Assembly (NCBI RefSeq): GCF_001403795.1
Contig: NZ_CXSU01000005.1
Coordinates: 1 to 64,000 of the forward strand
Direction: 5' to 3'
Length of the DNA stretch: 64,000 nt
Source of the DNA: Jannaschia donghaensis
GTDB taxonomy: Bacteria > Pseudomonadota > Alphaproteobacteria > Rhodobacterales > Rhodobacteraceae
A model generated the notes under the pieces. It saw only the letters and a program-made list of their open reading frames with translations. It was not told the DNA's origin and did not search any database. A program made the position numbers and the translations under genes. Positions 16,709-25,913 of the stretch are shown here, one piece after another; position 1 is the stretch's first letter; the number at the start of each line of letters is the position of its first letter.

Positions 16709-18103
16709 TCATTCCGCTGCCTGCATCTTGGGGTAGGCGTACATCGTCTCGAAGCCGAAATCGGGATCGTCCCAGGCGATCATCTTGCCGGGGTTCAGGA
16801 GGCCCTTGGGGTCGGCCTCGCGCTTGAAGGCGAGCTGGCGGTCGTCGACGGCCTGTCGCCCGCCTTCCTCGAGGGTATAGCGGTGTGGGTTGAAGATCAT
16901 GGCGCCAGCGTCCTCGTGCATCTTCACGATCTCGTCGAGGCGGTCCTCGGTGGTGAAGTTGACCAGTGATAGCCCCGCGAACATCACTTTGCCGTTCTCG
17001 CGCAGCACTTCGAGGTGCTGGAGGACTTCGGGCGACAGCGCGTCGCGCATCTTCTCGATCAGGTCGAGATGCTGGGGGAAACCGTAGCGGACCTGGAGGT
17101 AGGTGATCGACGGATCGACCTTGAGCGCGCGCAGGGTGGTGTGGTTCCAGCCGTATTCGAACACGGCCCCCGGCCCGCGCGCCCAGTCGTGATCGTCGTT
17201 GCGATAGATGAGCGTGAGGTCGGGGTGGCGGCCGAGGAAGGTCAGGAAACCGTCCATCGAATGGGGCGCGACCATGAGGCCGACGAGGCTGTCGCCCTCG
17301 TCGACATGGGGGGCGACGCGGGCGAAGTACGCCTTGGCGATGGGGGCCTCGAACACCGTGGCGAGCTTGATGAGCACACCGTCGAGATTGGCGAGCCCTT
17401 CGGCGAAGCGGGTGGCTGCCATGAAGTCCTTGGAGGTCACGAACATCTCGACCCAGTCGTAGGCGGGGGCGAGGGGGATCTCGATCTCGGTGATGATGCC
17501 GTTGGTGCCGTAGGCATGGCTGACGCGGGCCAGCTCCTCTCCCCGGAACTCCAGGATGCGCGGTTCGGCCTCCATGGTGACGACGCGCAGGCGGATGATG
17601 TTGCCGAGGTCGCGCAAGCTGCCCCAGGTGCAGGACCCGACGCCGCCGGACCCGCCGGCGATGAAACCGCCGATGGTGGCCGTGGCCCAGGTGGAGGAGA
17701 ACATGCGGATCTCCTGGCCCGAGTGGTCCTTGGTGGCGGCGTCCAGATCCTTGAGCAGGATGCCCGGTTCGCAGATCACGCGGCCCGGCGCGATCTTCTT
17801 GACGGCGGTCATGTGGCGCAGGTGCATGACGCAGCCGCCGGCGAGTGGCATTGCTTGACCGTAGTTGCCGGTTCCGGCCCCCCGCGTGGTCACGGGGACG
17901 TCGTGTTCGTAGCAGGCCTTGAGCACCTCGATCACCTCGGCCTCGGATTTCGGCGAGACGACGAAATCGGCCTCCACGTGGTCGAGCCGGTCCTTGAGGA
18001 CGGGGGAATACCAGAAGAAGTCGCGCGACTTGGCGCGGATGGCGGCCTCGGACTGCTCGATGTCGAGATGGGCGAGGGCGGCTTTGGCGGCGTCGAGGTT
18101 CAT
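16709..18103 (-). CDS. FAD-binding oxidase, GlcD/VAO type
   Basis: 464 residues. The PCMH FAD-binding domain shows TTRGAGTGNYGQAMPLAGG (about 72-90) and the STWATATIGGFIAGGSGG segment that wraps the isoalloxazine ring; the C-terminal cap ends with DPKGLLNPGKM, typical for the family. These enzymes oxidise hydroxy acids, alcohols or amines and pass electrons to oxygen or a dehydrogenase partner. Its ATG overlaps the amidohydrolase stop (ATGA). It probably oxidises the deaminated substrate in this pathway. Confidence 0.87.
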   Translation of the reverse strand: MNLDAAKAALAHLDIEQSEAAIRAKSRDFFWYSPVLKDRLDHVEADFVVSPKSEAEVIEVLKACYEHDVPVTTRGAGTGNYGQAMPLAGGCVMHLRHMTAVKKIAPGRVICEPGILLKDLDAATKDHSGQEIRMFSSTWATATIGGFIAGGSGGVGSCTWGSLRDLGNIIRLRVVTMEAEPRILEFRGEELARVSHAYGTNGIITEIEIPLAPAYDWVEMFVTSKDFMAATRFAEGLANLDGVLIKLATVFEAPIAKAYFARVAPHVDEGDSLVGLMVAPHSMDGFLTFLGRHPDLTLIYRNDDHDWARGPGAVFEYGWNHTTLRALKVDPSITYLQVRYGFPQHLDLIEKMRDALSPEVLQHLEVLRENGKVMFAGLSLVNFTTEDRLDEIVKMHEDAGAMIFNPHRYTLEEGGRQAVDDRQLAFKREADPKGLLNPGKMIAWDDPDFGFETMYAYPKMQAAE

Positions 18104-19362
18104 GGCGTCGTCTCCCACAGGTGGTCGAGGTCGGAATAGGCGGGCAGGGTGCGGTCGATGGCCCGGCCACCGCGCAACACGATACGGTCGGATTGCGGGC
18201 GGGCGTGGAATTCGGTCCAGTCGCGTGCGTTGAAGAGGACGAGGTCGGCGGGGGCACCGGGTTCGAGCGTCTGCGCGGGGAAGCCGCAGGTGGCGGCGGG
18301 CTGGGTCGTGAAGGCGGTGACCCAGTCGTCGCGGCTGTGATCGAGGTGGGCGATGCGCGTGGCCTGTCGCATGACCTCGACCATGTCGAGATCGCCGTAG
18401 GCGTAGAACGGATCGCGCGTGTTGTCGGAGGCGAAGCTGACGGGGATGCCGCGGTCGCGCATCTCGTGCACCAGGGTCACGCCACGGTTGCGGGGCGTGC
18501 CGGGGCCCCGGTCCTGCAGGTAAAGGTTGCACATCGGCAGAGAGACGACGTGGAGGCCGGCGCGGGCCACGAGGTCGAGCGTGTCCATCGCGCGGGCGGT
18601 CTCTTGCGTGGAGAGCGAGCAGCAATGGCCGACGGTGACCGGCGCGTCGAAGCCGGTTTCCAGCACTGTTTCCGCGATCAGGCGCAGGGTTTCGGAACCG
18701 GCTTCCATCGTCTCGTCCACGTGGAAGTCGGCGGCAAGCCCCCTCTCGGCGGCCATGCGGAGGAAGCCGCGCAGGCGGTCGGCGAGGTCGGGCACCGGGT
18801 AGGTCACCATGCCGAGGACGCCGCCGTGATGGGACACGAGGTCGGCGGTATCGCGGAAATCGCCGTCTTCGGAGAATTGATCGCAGCCGATGAGGCAGAC
18901 GCCCTGCAGGTCGATGCGCCCGGCCCAGTCGTCGCGCAGCTCGGCGAAGACGGGCCAGGTGATCTGCGGCTGCGGCGGAATGGAGTCGAGATGCGTGCGG
19001 ATGGCGCGGGTGCCGTGAGCGTGGGCGCATTTGAGGGCGAAGGTCATGCGGGCGCGCAGGTCGTCGGCGTGCCAGTTGGCGTGGTCGGCGCGCACGGATG
19101 CGAGCGCCCCCATGAAGCTGCCGTCGGGGTTCGACGCGCGGGGCCAGATGTGGCCCTTGTCGAGGTGGGTGTGCATGTCGGTAAAACAGGGCAGGGCCAT
19201 GGCGCGGGCCATGTCGACGCGGGGGCCGGGCGTGTCGGTCAGCCGGCCGTCGGCGATGTGCAGGTCGGTCACGACGAGGTCGCCGGCTTGGCCCAGAAGG
19301 CAGGCGGGGACGGTGACGTCGGAGAGGGTGATCGGGCCGCTGGGCAGGGCGCGGAAATCCAT
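18100..19362 (-). CDS. cytosine-deaminase-like amidohydrolase
   Basis: 420 residues of the amidohydrolase superfamily, CodA subgroup: DMHTHLDKGH (HxH, about 62-71), DFHVDE, TVGHCCSL and ASDNTRDPFYAYGD give the mononuclear metal site and the Asp that binds it. CodA relatives deaminate or hydrolyse pyrimidines, triazines and other N-heterocycles. It sits between the transporter genes and the oxidases with overlapping ends, which suggests it acts first on the imported compound. The exact substrate is not visible. Confidence 0.87.
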   Translation of the reverse strand: MDFRALPSGPITLSDVTVPACLLGQAGDLVVTDLHIADGRLTDTPGPRVDMARAMALPCFTDMHTHLDKGHIWPRASNPDGSFMGALASVRADHANWHADDLRARMTFALKCAHAHGTRAIRTHLDSIPPQPQITWPVFAELRDDWAGRIDLQGVCLIGCDQFSEDGDFRDTADLVSHHGGVLGMVTYPVPDLADRLRGFLRMAAERGLAADFHVDETMEAGSETLRLIAETVLETGFDAPVTVGHCCSLSTQETARAMDTLDLVARAGLHVVSLPMCNLYLQDRGPGTPRNRGVTLVHEMRDRGIPVSFASDNTRDPFYAYGDLDMVEVMRQATRIAHLDHSRDDWVTAFTTQPAATCGFPAQTLEPGAPADLVLFNARDWTEFHARPQSDRIVLRGGRAIDRTLPAYSDLDHLWETTP

Positions 19363-20243
19363 CAGCCCTCCCGGCTCAGCGCGCTCTCGTGCCATTTTCG
19401 CAGGAGGAGATGCGACAGGAGTGACAGGGCCGCGAAGATGAACACGCCCATCGCCGCCACGAGGGCCAGGGCCGCGAACATGCGCGCGATGTTGAGGCGG
19501 TAGCCGGCCTCCTGAATGCGGAAGGCGAGGCCCGCGCCCACGCCGCCGGTGCCCGCCACGAGTTCGGCCACCACGGCCCCGATGAGCGACAGGCCCCCGG
19601 CGATCTTGAGGCCGCCGAGGAAGTAGGGAAGGGCCGAGGGCAGTTGCAGCATCGTGAGCCGCTGCCAGCGCGAGGCACCGTAGATGCGGAAGAGGTCGCG
19701 CAGGTTGTGGTCGACCGAGTTGAGGCCGAGCGTGGTGGAGCTGAGCACCGGGAAGAAGGCGACGATCCAGGCGCAGAGCAACATGCCCACCGTCTTGGAG
19801 GAGACGTAGATGAAGATGAGCGGCGCGATCGAGACGACGGGCGTGACCTGCAGGATCACGGCGTAGGGATAGAGCGAAAGCTCGACCATCCGCGACTGGT
19901 TGAAGAGGATGGCGAGGCCCGCGCCGCCGATCACCGCGATGATGAGTGCCAGAAGCGTGATGCGCCCGGTCAGAAGGGCGGCGTCCCACAGGATCGGCCA
20001 GTCGGTCGTCAGCGACTCCCACACGAGGCCGGGGCCGGGCAGGATGTAATGGGGGATCTCGTTCCAGGCGACGATACGGTCCCAGAGCCAGATCGTCGCG
20101 ACCATCATCACCAGCGGCAACAGCCAGCGCGCCGTCCGCTCCATCCGGCGGCCCCGGGCACGGCGCGCTTCCTCGGCGTCGACGACAGGCGGGGCGGTCA
20201 GGGGGGCGGAGGGGCCGGCGGGGCCGGTGGAGGCGTCGGTCAT
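19362..20243 (-). CDS. ABC transporter permease, SsuC/TauC type
   Basis: 293 residues with about six membrane segments and the BPD permease EAA-like loop (RIYGASRWQRLTMLQLPSAL). A hydrophilic N-terminal tail of about 35 residues precedes the first segment. It forms the membrane part of an importer with the ATPase and binding protein encoded upstream. The stop overlaps the amidohydrolase start (TGATG). SsuC/TauC-type transporters with NMT1-like binding proteins import sulfonates, pyrimidines or thiamine precursors. Confidence 0.9.
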   Translation of the reverse strand: MTDASTGPAGPSAPLTAPPVVDAEEARRARGRRMERTARWLLPLVMMVATIWLWDRIVAWNEIPHYILPGPGLVWESLTTDWPILWDAALLTGRITLLALIIAVIGGAGLAILFNQSRMVELSLYPYAVILQVTPVVSIAPLIFIYVSSKTVGMLLCAWIVAFFPVLSSTTLGLNSVDHNLRDLFRIYGASRWQRLTMLQLPSALPYFLGGLKIAGGLSLIGAVVAELVAGTGGVGAGLAFRIQEAGYRLNIARMFAALALVAAMGVFIFAALSLLSHLLLRKWHESALSREG

Positions 20244-21022
20244 GCGGCCTCCGCCATGGCGTGTTCGAGCGCGGTCGAGGCGGCGCGGCAGTGCGCGGCG
20301 TAATCCGCGGAGGTGCGGAACGCCTCGGTGCGCGGATAGGGGGCATCGACGCGCACCTCCTCGATCACGCGGCCGGGGCGGGCGGCCATGACGACGATGC
20401 GGTCGCTGAGGAAAACGCTCTCGAACACGGAATGGGTGACGAAGATCACGGTGCAGCCGATGCGTGCCTGCATCGCCAGAAGGTCGTTGTTGAGCTTGAA
20501 GCGCGTGATCTCGTCGAGGGCGGCGAAGGGCTCGTCCATCAGGATGAGGCGCGGCTGCGTGACCATGGCGCGGGCGATGGCGACACGCATCTTCATGCCG
20601 CCCGAGAGCTCCCGCGGATAGCTGTTCTGGAACCTGTCGAGGCCCACGAGTTTGAGCGCGTTCAGGACGTCGTCCCTGACCGAAGGATAGGCGCGGCCTT
20701 CCAGGCGGAAGGGCAGGAAGACGTTCTGCGCGACCGTGGCCCAGGGCATGAGCGTGGGTTCCTGGAACACGACGCCGAGATCGCCCTTCTGGCGCGGGAT
20801 GGCCCAATCGATCCGTCCCGCGGTGGGCTGCGACAGCCCCGCCATCAGGCGCAGCGCCGTCGACTTGCCGCAGCCAGAGGGGCCGAGGAGGGAGATGAAA
20901 TCCCCCTCCCGCACCGTCAGGGACATGTCGCGCAGCGCCTGCACGTTGCCGGGGAAGACCTTGTCCACGGCCTCCACCGTCAGGAGGGCCGCACGGCTGT
21001 CGATGGGGGCGACTTTGGGCAT
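20240..21022 (-). CDS. ABC transporter ATP-binding protein, SsuB/TauB type
   Basis: 260 residues. Walker A GPSGCGKST, Q-loop VFQEPTLMPW, signature LSGGMKMR, Walker B LILMDEPFAALD and the switch His in VTHSVFE are all present, so it should be active. It energises the importer with the adjacent permease (ATGA overlap) and the binding protein 20 nt upstream. The family matches nitrate/sulfonate/pyrimidine importers. Confidence 0.92.
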   Translation of the reverse strand: MPKVAPIDSRAALLTVEAVDKVFPGNVQALRDMSLTVREGDFISLLGPSGCGKSTALRLMAGLSQPTAGRIDWAIPRQKGDLGVVFQEPTLMPWATVAQNVFLPFRLEGRAYPSVRDDVLNALKLVGLDRFQNSYPRELSGGMKMRVAIARAMVTQPRLILMDEPFAALDEITRFKLNNDLLAMQARIGCTVIFVTHSVFESVFLSDRIVVMAARPGRVIEEVRVDAPYPRTEAFRTSADYAAHCRAASTALEHAMAEAA

Positions 21023-21042
21023 CGGCTTCTCCGGGACCCGGA

Positions 21043-22056
21043 CTATTGGTCCTTGATCTCCATGCCCGCGCCCTTGTTGGTGAAATCGAGCGTGTAGGAC
21101 GCCTTCCAGTCGATATCGTCCTCGATCACCCCGGCCTCGACCATCTTCTGGTAGAAGTCGCCGATCACCTCGTCGGTCATGGCCCCCACGCCCAATTCCA
21201 ACGCATCGCCGCTGTCGACGATGCCGAGCTCCAGCATCTTGGACTTGGCGAAGTCGATCTTGTCCTGGGTCATGTCGGCGTTCGCCTCGAGGATCATGGC
21301 GTCGGCGGCGGAGCTGTCGCCGTAGAGATAGGTGTACCAGCCCTTGAGCGAGCCATCGACGAAGCATTCGACCACCTCGGGGCTCTGCTCGATGGTGGCG
21401 GCCATGGTCTCGATCGTGGTGGCGTAGGAGGAATAGCCGTTGTCGGCGATCAGGAAGACGTTCGGAACGAAGCCGCCTTCCTTTTCCACGACATAGGGCT
21501 CGGACGAGAGGTAGCCCTGCATGGCGACGTCCGTGTCGGCGAGGAAGGGTGCGGGGTTGAAGGTATAGGGCTGCCGCTGCTCGACGGTGAAGCCGTGGGC
21601 GGCGATCATCCACTGGTAGTAGCTGGTGAAGCCGTTGTCCCCGATCAGGAGCGTCTTGTCCTTGAGGTCGTCCCAGCTTTCGACGTTAGGATGCGCGACC
21701 AGAACCTGCGGGTGCTTCTGGAAGATCGCGGCGACGGCGACGACGGGGATATCCTCCCTGACGGCGTTGAACGCCTGAAGCATGTCGCCGCCCATGTGGA
21801 ACTGGATCCGGTCGGCCAGCATCAGCGCGCGGTTGTTCACCTGCGGTCCGCCCGAGACGATCGTCACGTCGAGGCCGCAGTCGGCGTAGGTGCCGTCGGC
21901 GACCGATTGGTAGAAACCGCCATGCTCGGCCTGAGCGAGCCAATTGGTGCCGAAAGTCACGGGCACCAGATCGGTCTGTGCGAAGGTGACGGATGGCAGT
22001 GCCGCAGCGGCGAGCGCGGTGGCGATGGGTGCTATGCGGACGGGCAGGCGGGTCAT
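21043..22056 (-). CDS. ABC substrate-binding protein, NMT1/THI5 type
   Basis: 337 residues with a Sec signal peptide (IATALAAAALPSVTFAQ, cleavage after the AQA-like end near residue 27). The mature part begins VPVTFGTNWLAQAEHGGFYQ, characteristic of NMT1/THI5-like proteins that bind pyrimidine-type ligands (formylaminopyrimidine, hydroxymethylpyrimidine) or similar. It is the first gene of the minus-strand catabolic set; the promoter should lie in 22057-22264, shared with the divergent ridA-like gene. Periplasmic ligand capture is expected. Confidence 0.88.
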   Translation of the reverse strand: MTRLPVRIAPIATALAAAALPSVTFAQTDLVPVTFGTNWLAQAEHGGFYQSVADGTYADCGLDVTIVSGGPQVNNRALMLADRIQFHMGGDMLQAFNAVREDIPVVAVAAIFQKHPQVLVAHPNVESWDDLKDKTLLIGDNGFTSYYQWMIAAHGFTVEQRQPYTFNPAPFLADTDVAMQGYLSSEPYVVEKEGGFVPNVFLIADNGYSSYATTIETMAATIEQSPEVVECFVDGSLKGWYTYLYGDSSAADAMILEANADMTQDKIDFAKSKMLELGIVDSGDALELGVGAMTDEVIGDFYQKMVEAGVIEDDIDWKASYTLDFTNKGAGMEIKDQ

Positions 22057-22264
22057 GGGCGTCTCCGAAAATTGAAGGGGCGGCATGTTTCGCAAAAATT
22101 GCAGCAGCAAGGTGCCCAAAGGTGAAGCCAGCCGCCACGGAATGGCCGCCGATCCGCGCGAACCTCGGCGCAACTGCCCACTTGTTGGGCGCAAGGGGCG
22201 GAATCCGGGCAGGCACACGATACCGCGGCTGGTCGGCGCCCTGTGACATGGAGATGATCGGGCG

Positions 22265-22663
22265 ATGGATGATCCGAAGATCGCCTTGAGCCCCGCCATC
22301 GCGCCGCCGCCTTTCGGCGCGTATTCCCATGGCGTCCTCGTTCCCGCCGGCCGCCTTCTGGTCACGTCGGGACAGCTGGGTCTGGGGGCAGATGGCGATT
22401 GTCCGGCCGATCTGGCCGAGCAGGCCCGCCTATGCCTCGCCACGATCGACGCAATTCTCGGAGAGGCGGGTGCCGGGCGCGAGCATGTTCTGCGTCTGAA
22501 CGCTTATGTGACGCGACGCGAAGATTTCGCCGTCTGGATGAAAGTGCGCGACACCTGGTTGGCCGATGTTGCGGTCAAACCGGCCTCGACCCTGATGATC
22601 GTCGGCGGCTTCACCAAGGCTGAATTCCTTGTGGAAATCGAGGCGCTGGCAATGGTGCCGTAA
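22265..22663 (+). CDS. RidA-family protein
   Basis: 132 residues of the RidA/YjgF/UK114 family: PPFGAYSHGVLVPAG and TSGQLGLGADGD at the N-terminus and the C-terminal segment VEIEALAMVP. The catalytic Arg typical of RidA (in the ...NAYV/R... region) is not certain here. RidA proteins hydrolyse reactive enamines/imines; pathway-specific members sit with heterocycle or amino-compound catabolic genes. It is divergent from the importer and separated by 208 bp, which supports a link with this pathway. Confidence 0.85.
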   Translation: MDDPKIALSPAIAPPPFGAYSHGVLVPAGRLLVTSGQLGLGADGDCPADLAEQARLCLATIDAILGEAGAGREHVLRLNAYVTRREDFAVWMKVRDTWLADVAVKPASTLMIVGGFTKAEFLVEIEALAMVP

Positions 22664-22725
22664 ATACTCAGACTGAAATTCGGATGGGCCGTCCATAACG
22701 AGGATCAATGCCGCGATATGGCGGG

Positions 22726-22759
22726 TGCTGCGCTGCATCCGAGGTCCGGTTTGAGCCCA
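22726..22759 (+). repeat. degenerate 34-bp repeat, copy 1
   Basis: Matches 25008-25041 at 27 of 34 positions, same orientation, with the shared ends TGCTGC and GAGCCCA. The two copies flank the cytochrome/dehydrogenase operon. Function unknown; probably a dispersed intergenic repeat. Confidence 0.5.
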
Positions 22760-22863
22760 GAGCGGAAGTTGAATTCGAACAGGGTCAGCCTCTATTTGGT
22801 GAACGTTATGAAAGAAACCGAGAGGTTCCGCCCGCCTGAATGGCTGGTAGCGGATGTCATCAC

Positions 22864-23442
22864 TTACTCGGCCAAAACGATCTCCAGTTGGACATTCGAA
22901 TACCAATCCGCAACCTCCCGGATTTCTGCGTCGTCCAGATGCGAAGCAATCTCAGACATGATTTCGTGATCACGCTTTCCGAGGCGGAACGCCTTTAGTT
23001 GCGTGTCGATATAAATGTTGACCTCGCCCGCCAGATTAGGTGCGTCTAGAAGAACTGAGATCCCATCGGCCCCATGGCAGGATACACAGGCTTGAGGCGC
23101 ATCGTCCTCGTTTATGCCATCTGGCAAGGTGGCGACAGCATTGTGGGATGCATACCACGCTGCCACGTCCGAAATCTGTTGGGCCGAAAGAGTTGCGGTT
23201 ACAACAGACATCATCTCGTGTTCGCGCGCGCCGGACTTGAAGGCCATCAGCTGCGCTTCGAGGTATTCCTTCGGTTCACCGCCGATATGGGGCGCGATTG
23301 GGATCTGCGCATATCCGTCGATGCCGTGACAGGTTCGGCACATGTTGGCGATCTGACGTCCGGCAGACGGATCGTCGGCGGCGGCAGGGGACCCCCCGGC
23401 GAGCATCAGCCCGCCGAGAATGGTCATCACTGCAATCCTCAT
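22864..23442 (-). CDS. periplasmic dihaem cytochrome c
   Basis: 192 residues with a signal peptide (ILGGLMLAGGSPAAA) and two class I haem c sites, CRTCH (about 35-39) and CVSCH (about 118-122); two cytochrome domains are in tandem, each followed by a KEYLEAQLMAFKSG- or IYIDTQLKAFRLG-type helix. It should receive electrons from the PQQ-type dehydrogenase upstream and pass them to the respiratory chain. The start overlaps the dehydrogenase stop (ATGA). Confidence 0.9.
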   Translation of the reverse strand: MRIAVMTILGGLMLAGGSPAAADDPSAGRQIANMCRTCHGIDGYAQIPIAPHIGGEPKEYLEAQLMAFKSGAREHEMMSVVTATLSAQQISDVAAWYASHNAVATLPDGINEDDAPQACVSCHGADGISVLLDAPNLAGEVNIYIDTQLKAFRLGKRDHEIMSEIASHLDDAEIREVADWYSNVQLEIVLAE

Positions 23443-24704
23443 TCCGAGGGTGCAGGATTATAAGCGATGCGCCAGATCGCGCCGGCAAAGTCGTCCGAGA
23501 CCAGCATCGAGCCGTCCGGTAGGAACTCAATGTCCATCGGGCGCCCGCGGTATTCGCCGGTGTTCTCGTTCAACCAGCCATCCGCGAAGACCTGCGCGCC
23601 CAAGGCATCGCCCGTTTCAGGATCGAGCGCGGTGAACATCACGCGCGCGCCGACCGGCGTGGTGCGGTTCCACGAGCCGTGCTGCGCCCAGAAGATGCCG
23701 CCATGATATGCCTCTGGGAAGCTCTCGTCATGGTAGAAGCGCATCCCGAGGTCAGCCGCATGGGCTGTCAGCTCAAGCTGTGGCTCCGTGAAAGACACGC
23801 CCTCCGGACGCGGGAACTCGCTCTCCTTAACGATTTCGACGCGCGAGTTGGTCCAGGGAAAGCCGAAGTGCTGGCCAGCTTCGGTTTGGCGGTTCAACTC
23901 GCCCGGCGGGATGTCGTCGCCCATGCCGTCGACCTGGTTGTCAGTCCACCACAGTTCGCCCGTGGCCGGGTTGAAGTCCTGACCCACCGAGTTGCGGACG
24001 CCCCTGGTATAGACTTCGCGTTCCGACCCGTCGGTGTTCATCCGAACGATTCCGCCGATGCCGATCTCGTCATACATCTCGATCTTGTCGACGGGCTGCA
24101 CATTGTGCGGCTGGCCAAGCGAGACATATAGCTTGCCGTCCGGGCCGATGTCGCACACGCGTGCGGTATGGTTGAAGCTTTCCTCCTCGGCCGGAATCAA
24201 CTCGCCCTGTTCGACGACGACGCCGACTGCCGGATCCGGGCCCTCAAAGAAGAATTCGGCCGCCGGGAAGACAAGCACCCGGTTTCGCTCGGCGATGTAG
24301 AGAAAACCGTCAGGTGAGAAACATGGTCCATTCGGGATGTCGAAGGTGATCGAGGGCGCAAAGTCCTTGACCTCATCTGCCACACGGTCACGGTCGCGGT
24401 CGACGATTGACCACATCTTGTCCTTCCGCGTTCCTGCAAAGAGCACCGTCCCCTGCGGGGCCATGGCCATCGAGCGCGCATCCGGCACGACGGCATAGAG
24501 GCTCACTTCGAACCCGTCGGGTACATTGATGTGCTCTACGATCGCCCTGAGTGCCTCGGCCCGGTCCCCCTCTTGATCAACAAACGTGAACGTGGCGTCC
24601 GTTTTTTGCATGCTGGTGAGCTTGTCCATGTTGTCCTGAGCCAGAGCCGGTCCTGCCAACATGGTTCCGAGCAGAAGTCCCGGAAGTATCCTCCGATGAG
24701 TCAT
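23439..24704 (-). CDS. soluble PQQ-type sugar/aldehyde dehydrogenase
   Basis: 421 residues with a signal peptide ending ALAQD. It has the six-bladed beta-propeller pattern of the soluble glucose/sorbosone dehydrogenase family (GSDH/NHL): TRGVRNSVGQDFNPATGELWWTDN (split over residues 225-248) and later GRPMDIEFLPDGSMLVSDD. These periplasmic enzymes oxidise aldoses or aldehydes with PQQ. It is coupled to the dihaem cytochrome gene, its likely electron acceptor. The true substrate is not evident. Confidence 0.87.
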   Translation of the reverse strand: MTHRRILPGLLLGTMLAGPALAQDNMDKLTSMQKTDATFTFVDQEGDRAEALRAIVEHINVPDGFEVSLYAVVPDARSMAMAPQGTVLFAGTRKDKMWSIVDRDRDRVADEVKDFAPSITFDIPNGPCFSPDGFLYIAERNRVLVFPAAEFFFEGPDPAVGVVVEQGELIPAEEESFNHTARVCDIGPDGKLYVSLGQPHNVQPVDKIEMYDEIGIGGIVRMNTDGSEREVYTRGVRNSVGQDFNPATGELWWTDNQVDGMGDDIPPGELNRQTEAGQHFGFPWTNSRVEIVKESEFPRPEGVSFTEPQLELTAHAADLGMRFYHDESFPEAYHGGIFWAQHGSWNRTTPVGARVMFTALDPETGDALGAQVFADGWLNENTGEYRGRPMDIEFLPDGSMLVSDDFAGAIWRIAYNPAPSE

Positions 24705-25124
24705 GTGTTCCTCCCATTATCTTATTGAAGCGGTTAGACGCATTCGGGCCGTTGCCGCCTCCCAAGACGTTATCATCACTTTACGTAAGGGAAGCTGTCA
24801 ACTTTATTACCAACTTACAAGCAAGGGCTTGTCGACCACTGCCCTAGGTTCCAGATCGCTCCGACTGGCCTCCCATCCTCGCCACTTCAAAACACTGCGC
24901 GATGCACGAACGGCCGATCTGGTGAAGCTGCGTTGCAGCATCGTCGATGACGGCGGAGGTCCGTTTTGGGCCGCAGGTGTCGCCATTGAAGGCCGCTGAT
25001 GCGCCGATGCTGCTTTGCATTTGAGGTCGGCTTCGAGCCCAATTTACCGCATGCTGCAACATGTACAGATGGCTGCTTCGTGGAATTTCTGGCGTTGCCT
25101 GTTTAGAGCTTCTAATCTGAAATC
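24705..25124. other. intergenic stretch with degenerate repeats
   Basis: 420 bp between divergent genes, no gene seen. It should hold promoters for both neighbours. Around 24950-24985 and 25008-25041 are imperfect copies of a short GAGGTC...GAGCCCA-like repeat. Confidence 0.5.
25008..25041 (+). repeat. degenerate 34-bp repeat, copy 2
   Basis: Partner of 22726-22759 (27 of 34 identical), on the other side of the cytochrome/dehydrogenase operon. Confidence 0.5.
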
Positions 25125-25838
25125 ATGGATAAACTTATCTACGCAATTGGAGATGTTCATGGTCGCGACGACTTGCTTCGCGACTTGCATGAACACATTC
25201 GCGATTACCACCAACTGATGCACTCCGGCAGAGATGCTGAGTTGATCCACGTTGGCGACTACATCGACGGTGGCGCGCATAGTCGCGAAGTCATTGATCG
25301 GCTGATGTCGGGTCTAGGCAATTTTGAAATGACATGCCTTCTCGGGAATCATGAAGCGATGCTGCTGGAATGTCTGGCCACGGACAATCGACAGGCTTGG
25401 TACACTTGGCTCTCCAACGGAGGTGAGGAAACACTCGCGTCCTTCGGAATGTCTCTCCGTTTTGGCGGCTACGACCCGGACGAGCTTCATTCAAGCGTGG
25501 GTGACGGCAGAGTCGCCTGGCTGAAATCTCTGCCGCTCTGCAAAGCCATCGAGCCCTATTTTTTTGTTCATGCGGGCATCGCCCCGGGCGTTCCAATCGA
25601 TCGACAGCAACCCAAAGATATGCTTTGGATTAGATCGCGCTTCCTAGATAGCGAAGAGGAACATGGCTGCGTGGTTGTACATGGTCATACGCCAGGTGAC
25701 GAACCTGTGGTTAAAGCCAATCGGATTTGTATCGACACAGGTGCAACGTCGAATGGGTTGTTGACTGCCGCTGTTTTGGACGGGAACGCTGCCCCCATCT
25801 TCTTACGCGCAGCCGGTCGCCCTGGAAAAACCGGCTAG
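25125..25838 (+). CDS. PPP-type serine/threonine phosphatase family protein
   Basis: 237 residues with GDVHGRDD (about 9-16), VGDYIDGG (GDxxDRG variant), LLGNHEAM and FVHAGIAPG plus VVHGHTP, the full metal-site set of bacterial PPP phosphatases (PrpA/PrpE, ApaH-like). It may act on phosphoproteins or diadenosine polyphosphates. It stands alone between the dehydrogenase operon and convergent glnD. The GDYIDGG variant replaces the usual Arg in GDYVDRG, a residue normally used to hold phosphate, so substrate or rate may differ. Confidence 0.87.
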   Translation: MDKLIYAIGDVHGRDDLLRDLHEHIRDYHQLMHSGRDAELIHVGDYIDGGAHSREVIDRLMSGLGNFEMTCLLGNHEAMLLECLATDNRQAWYTWLSNGGEETLASFGMSLRFGGYDPDELHSSVGDGRVAWLKSLPLCKAIEPYFFVHAGIAPGVPIDRQQPKDMLWIRSRFLDSEEEHGCVVVHGHTPGDEPVVKANRICIDTGATSNGLLTAAVLDGNAAPIFLRAAGRPGKTG

Positions 25839-25913
25839 GCAACCGAAAGCCGACTTTGGGTAAAGTGCAACGAACTGGCGCTTCGTCCCGCACAGCGGAC
25901 ATAAATCCCCCGG

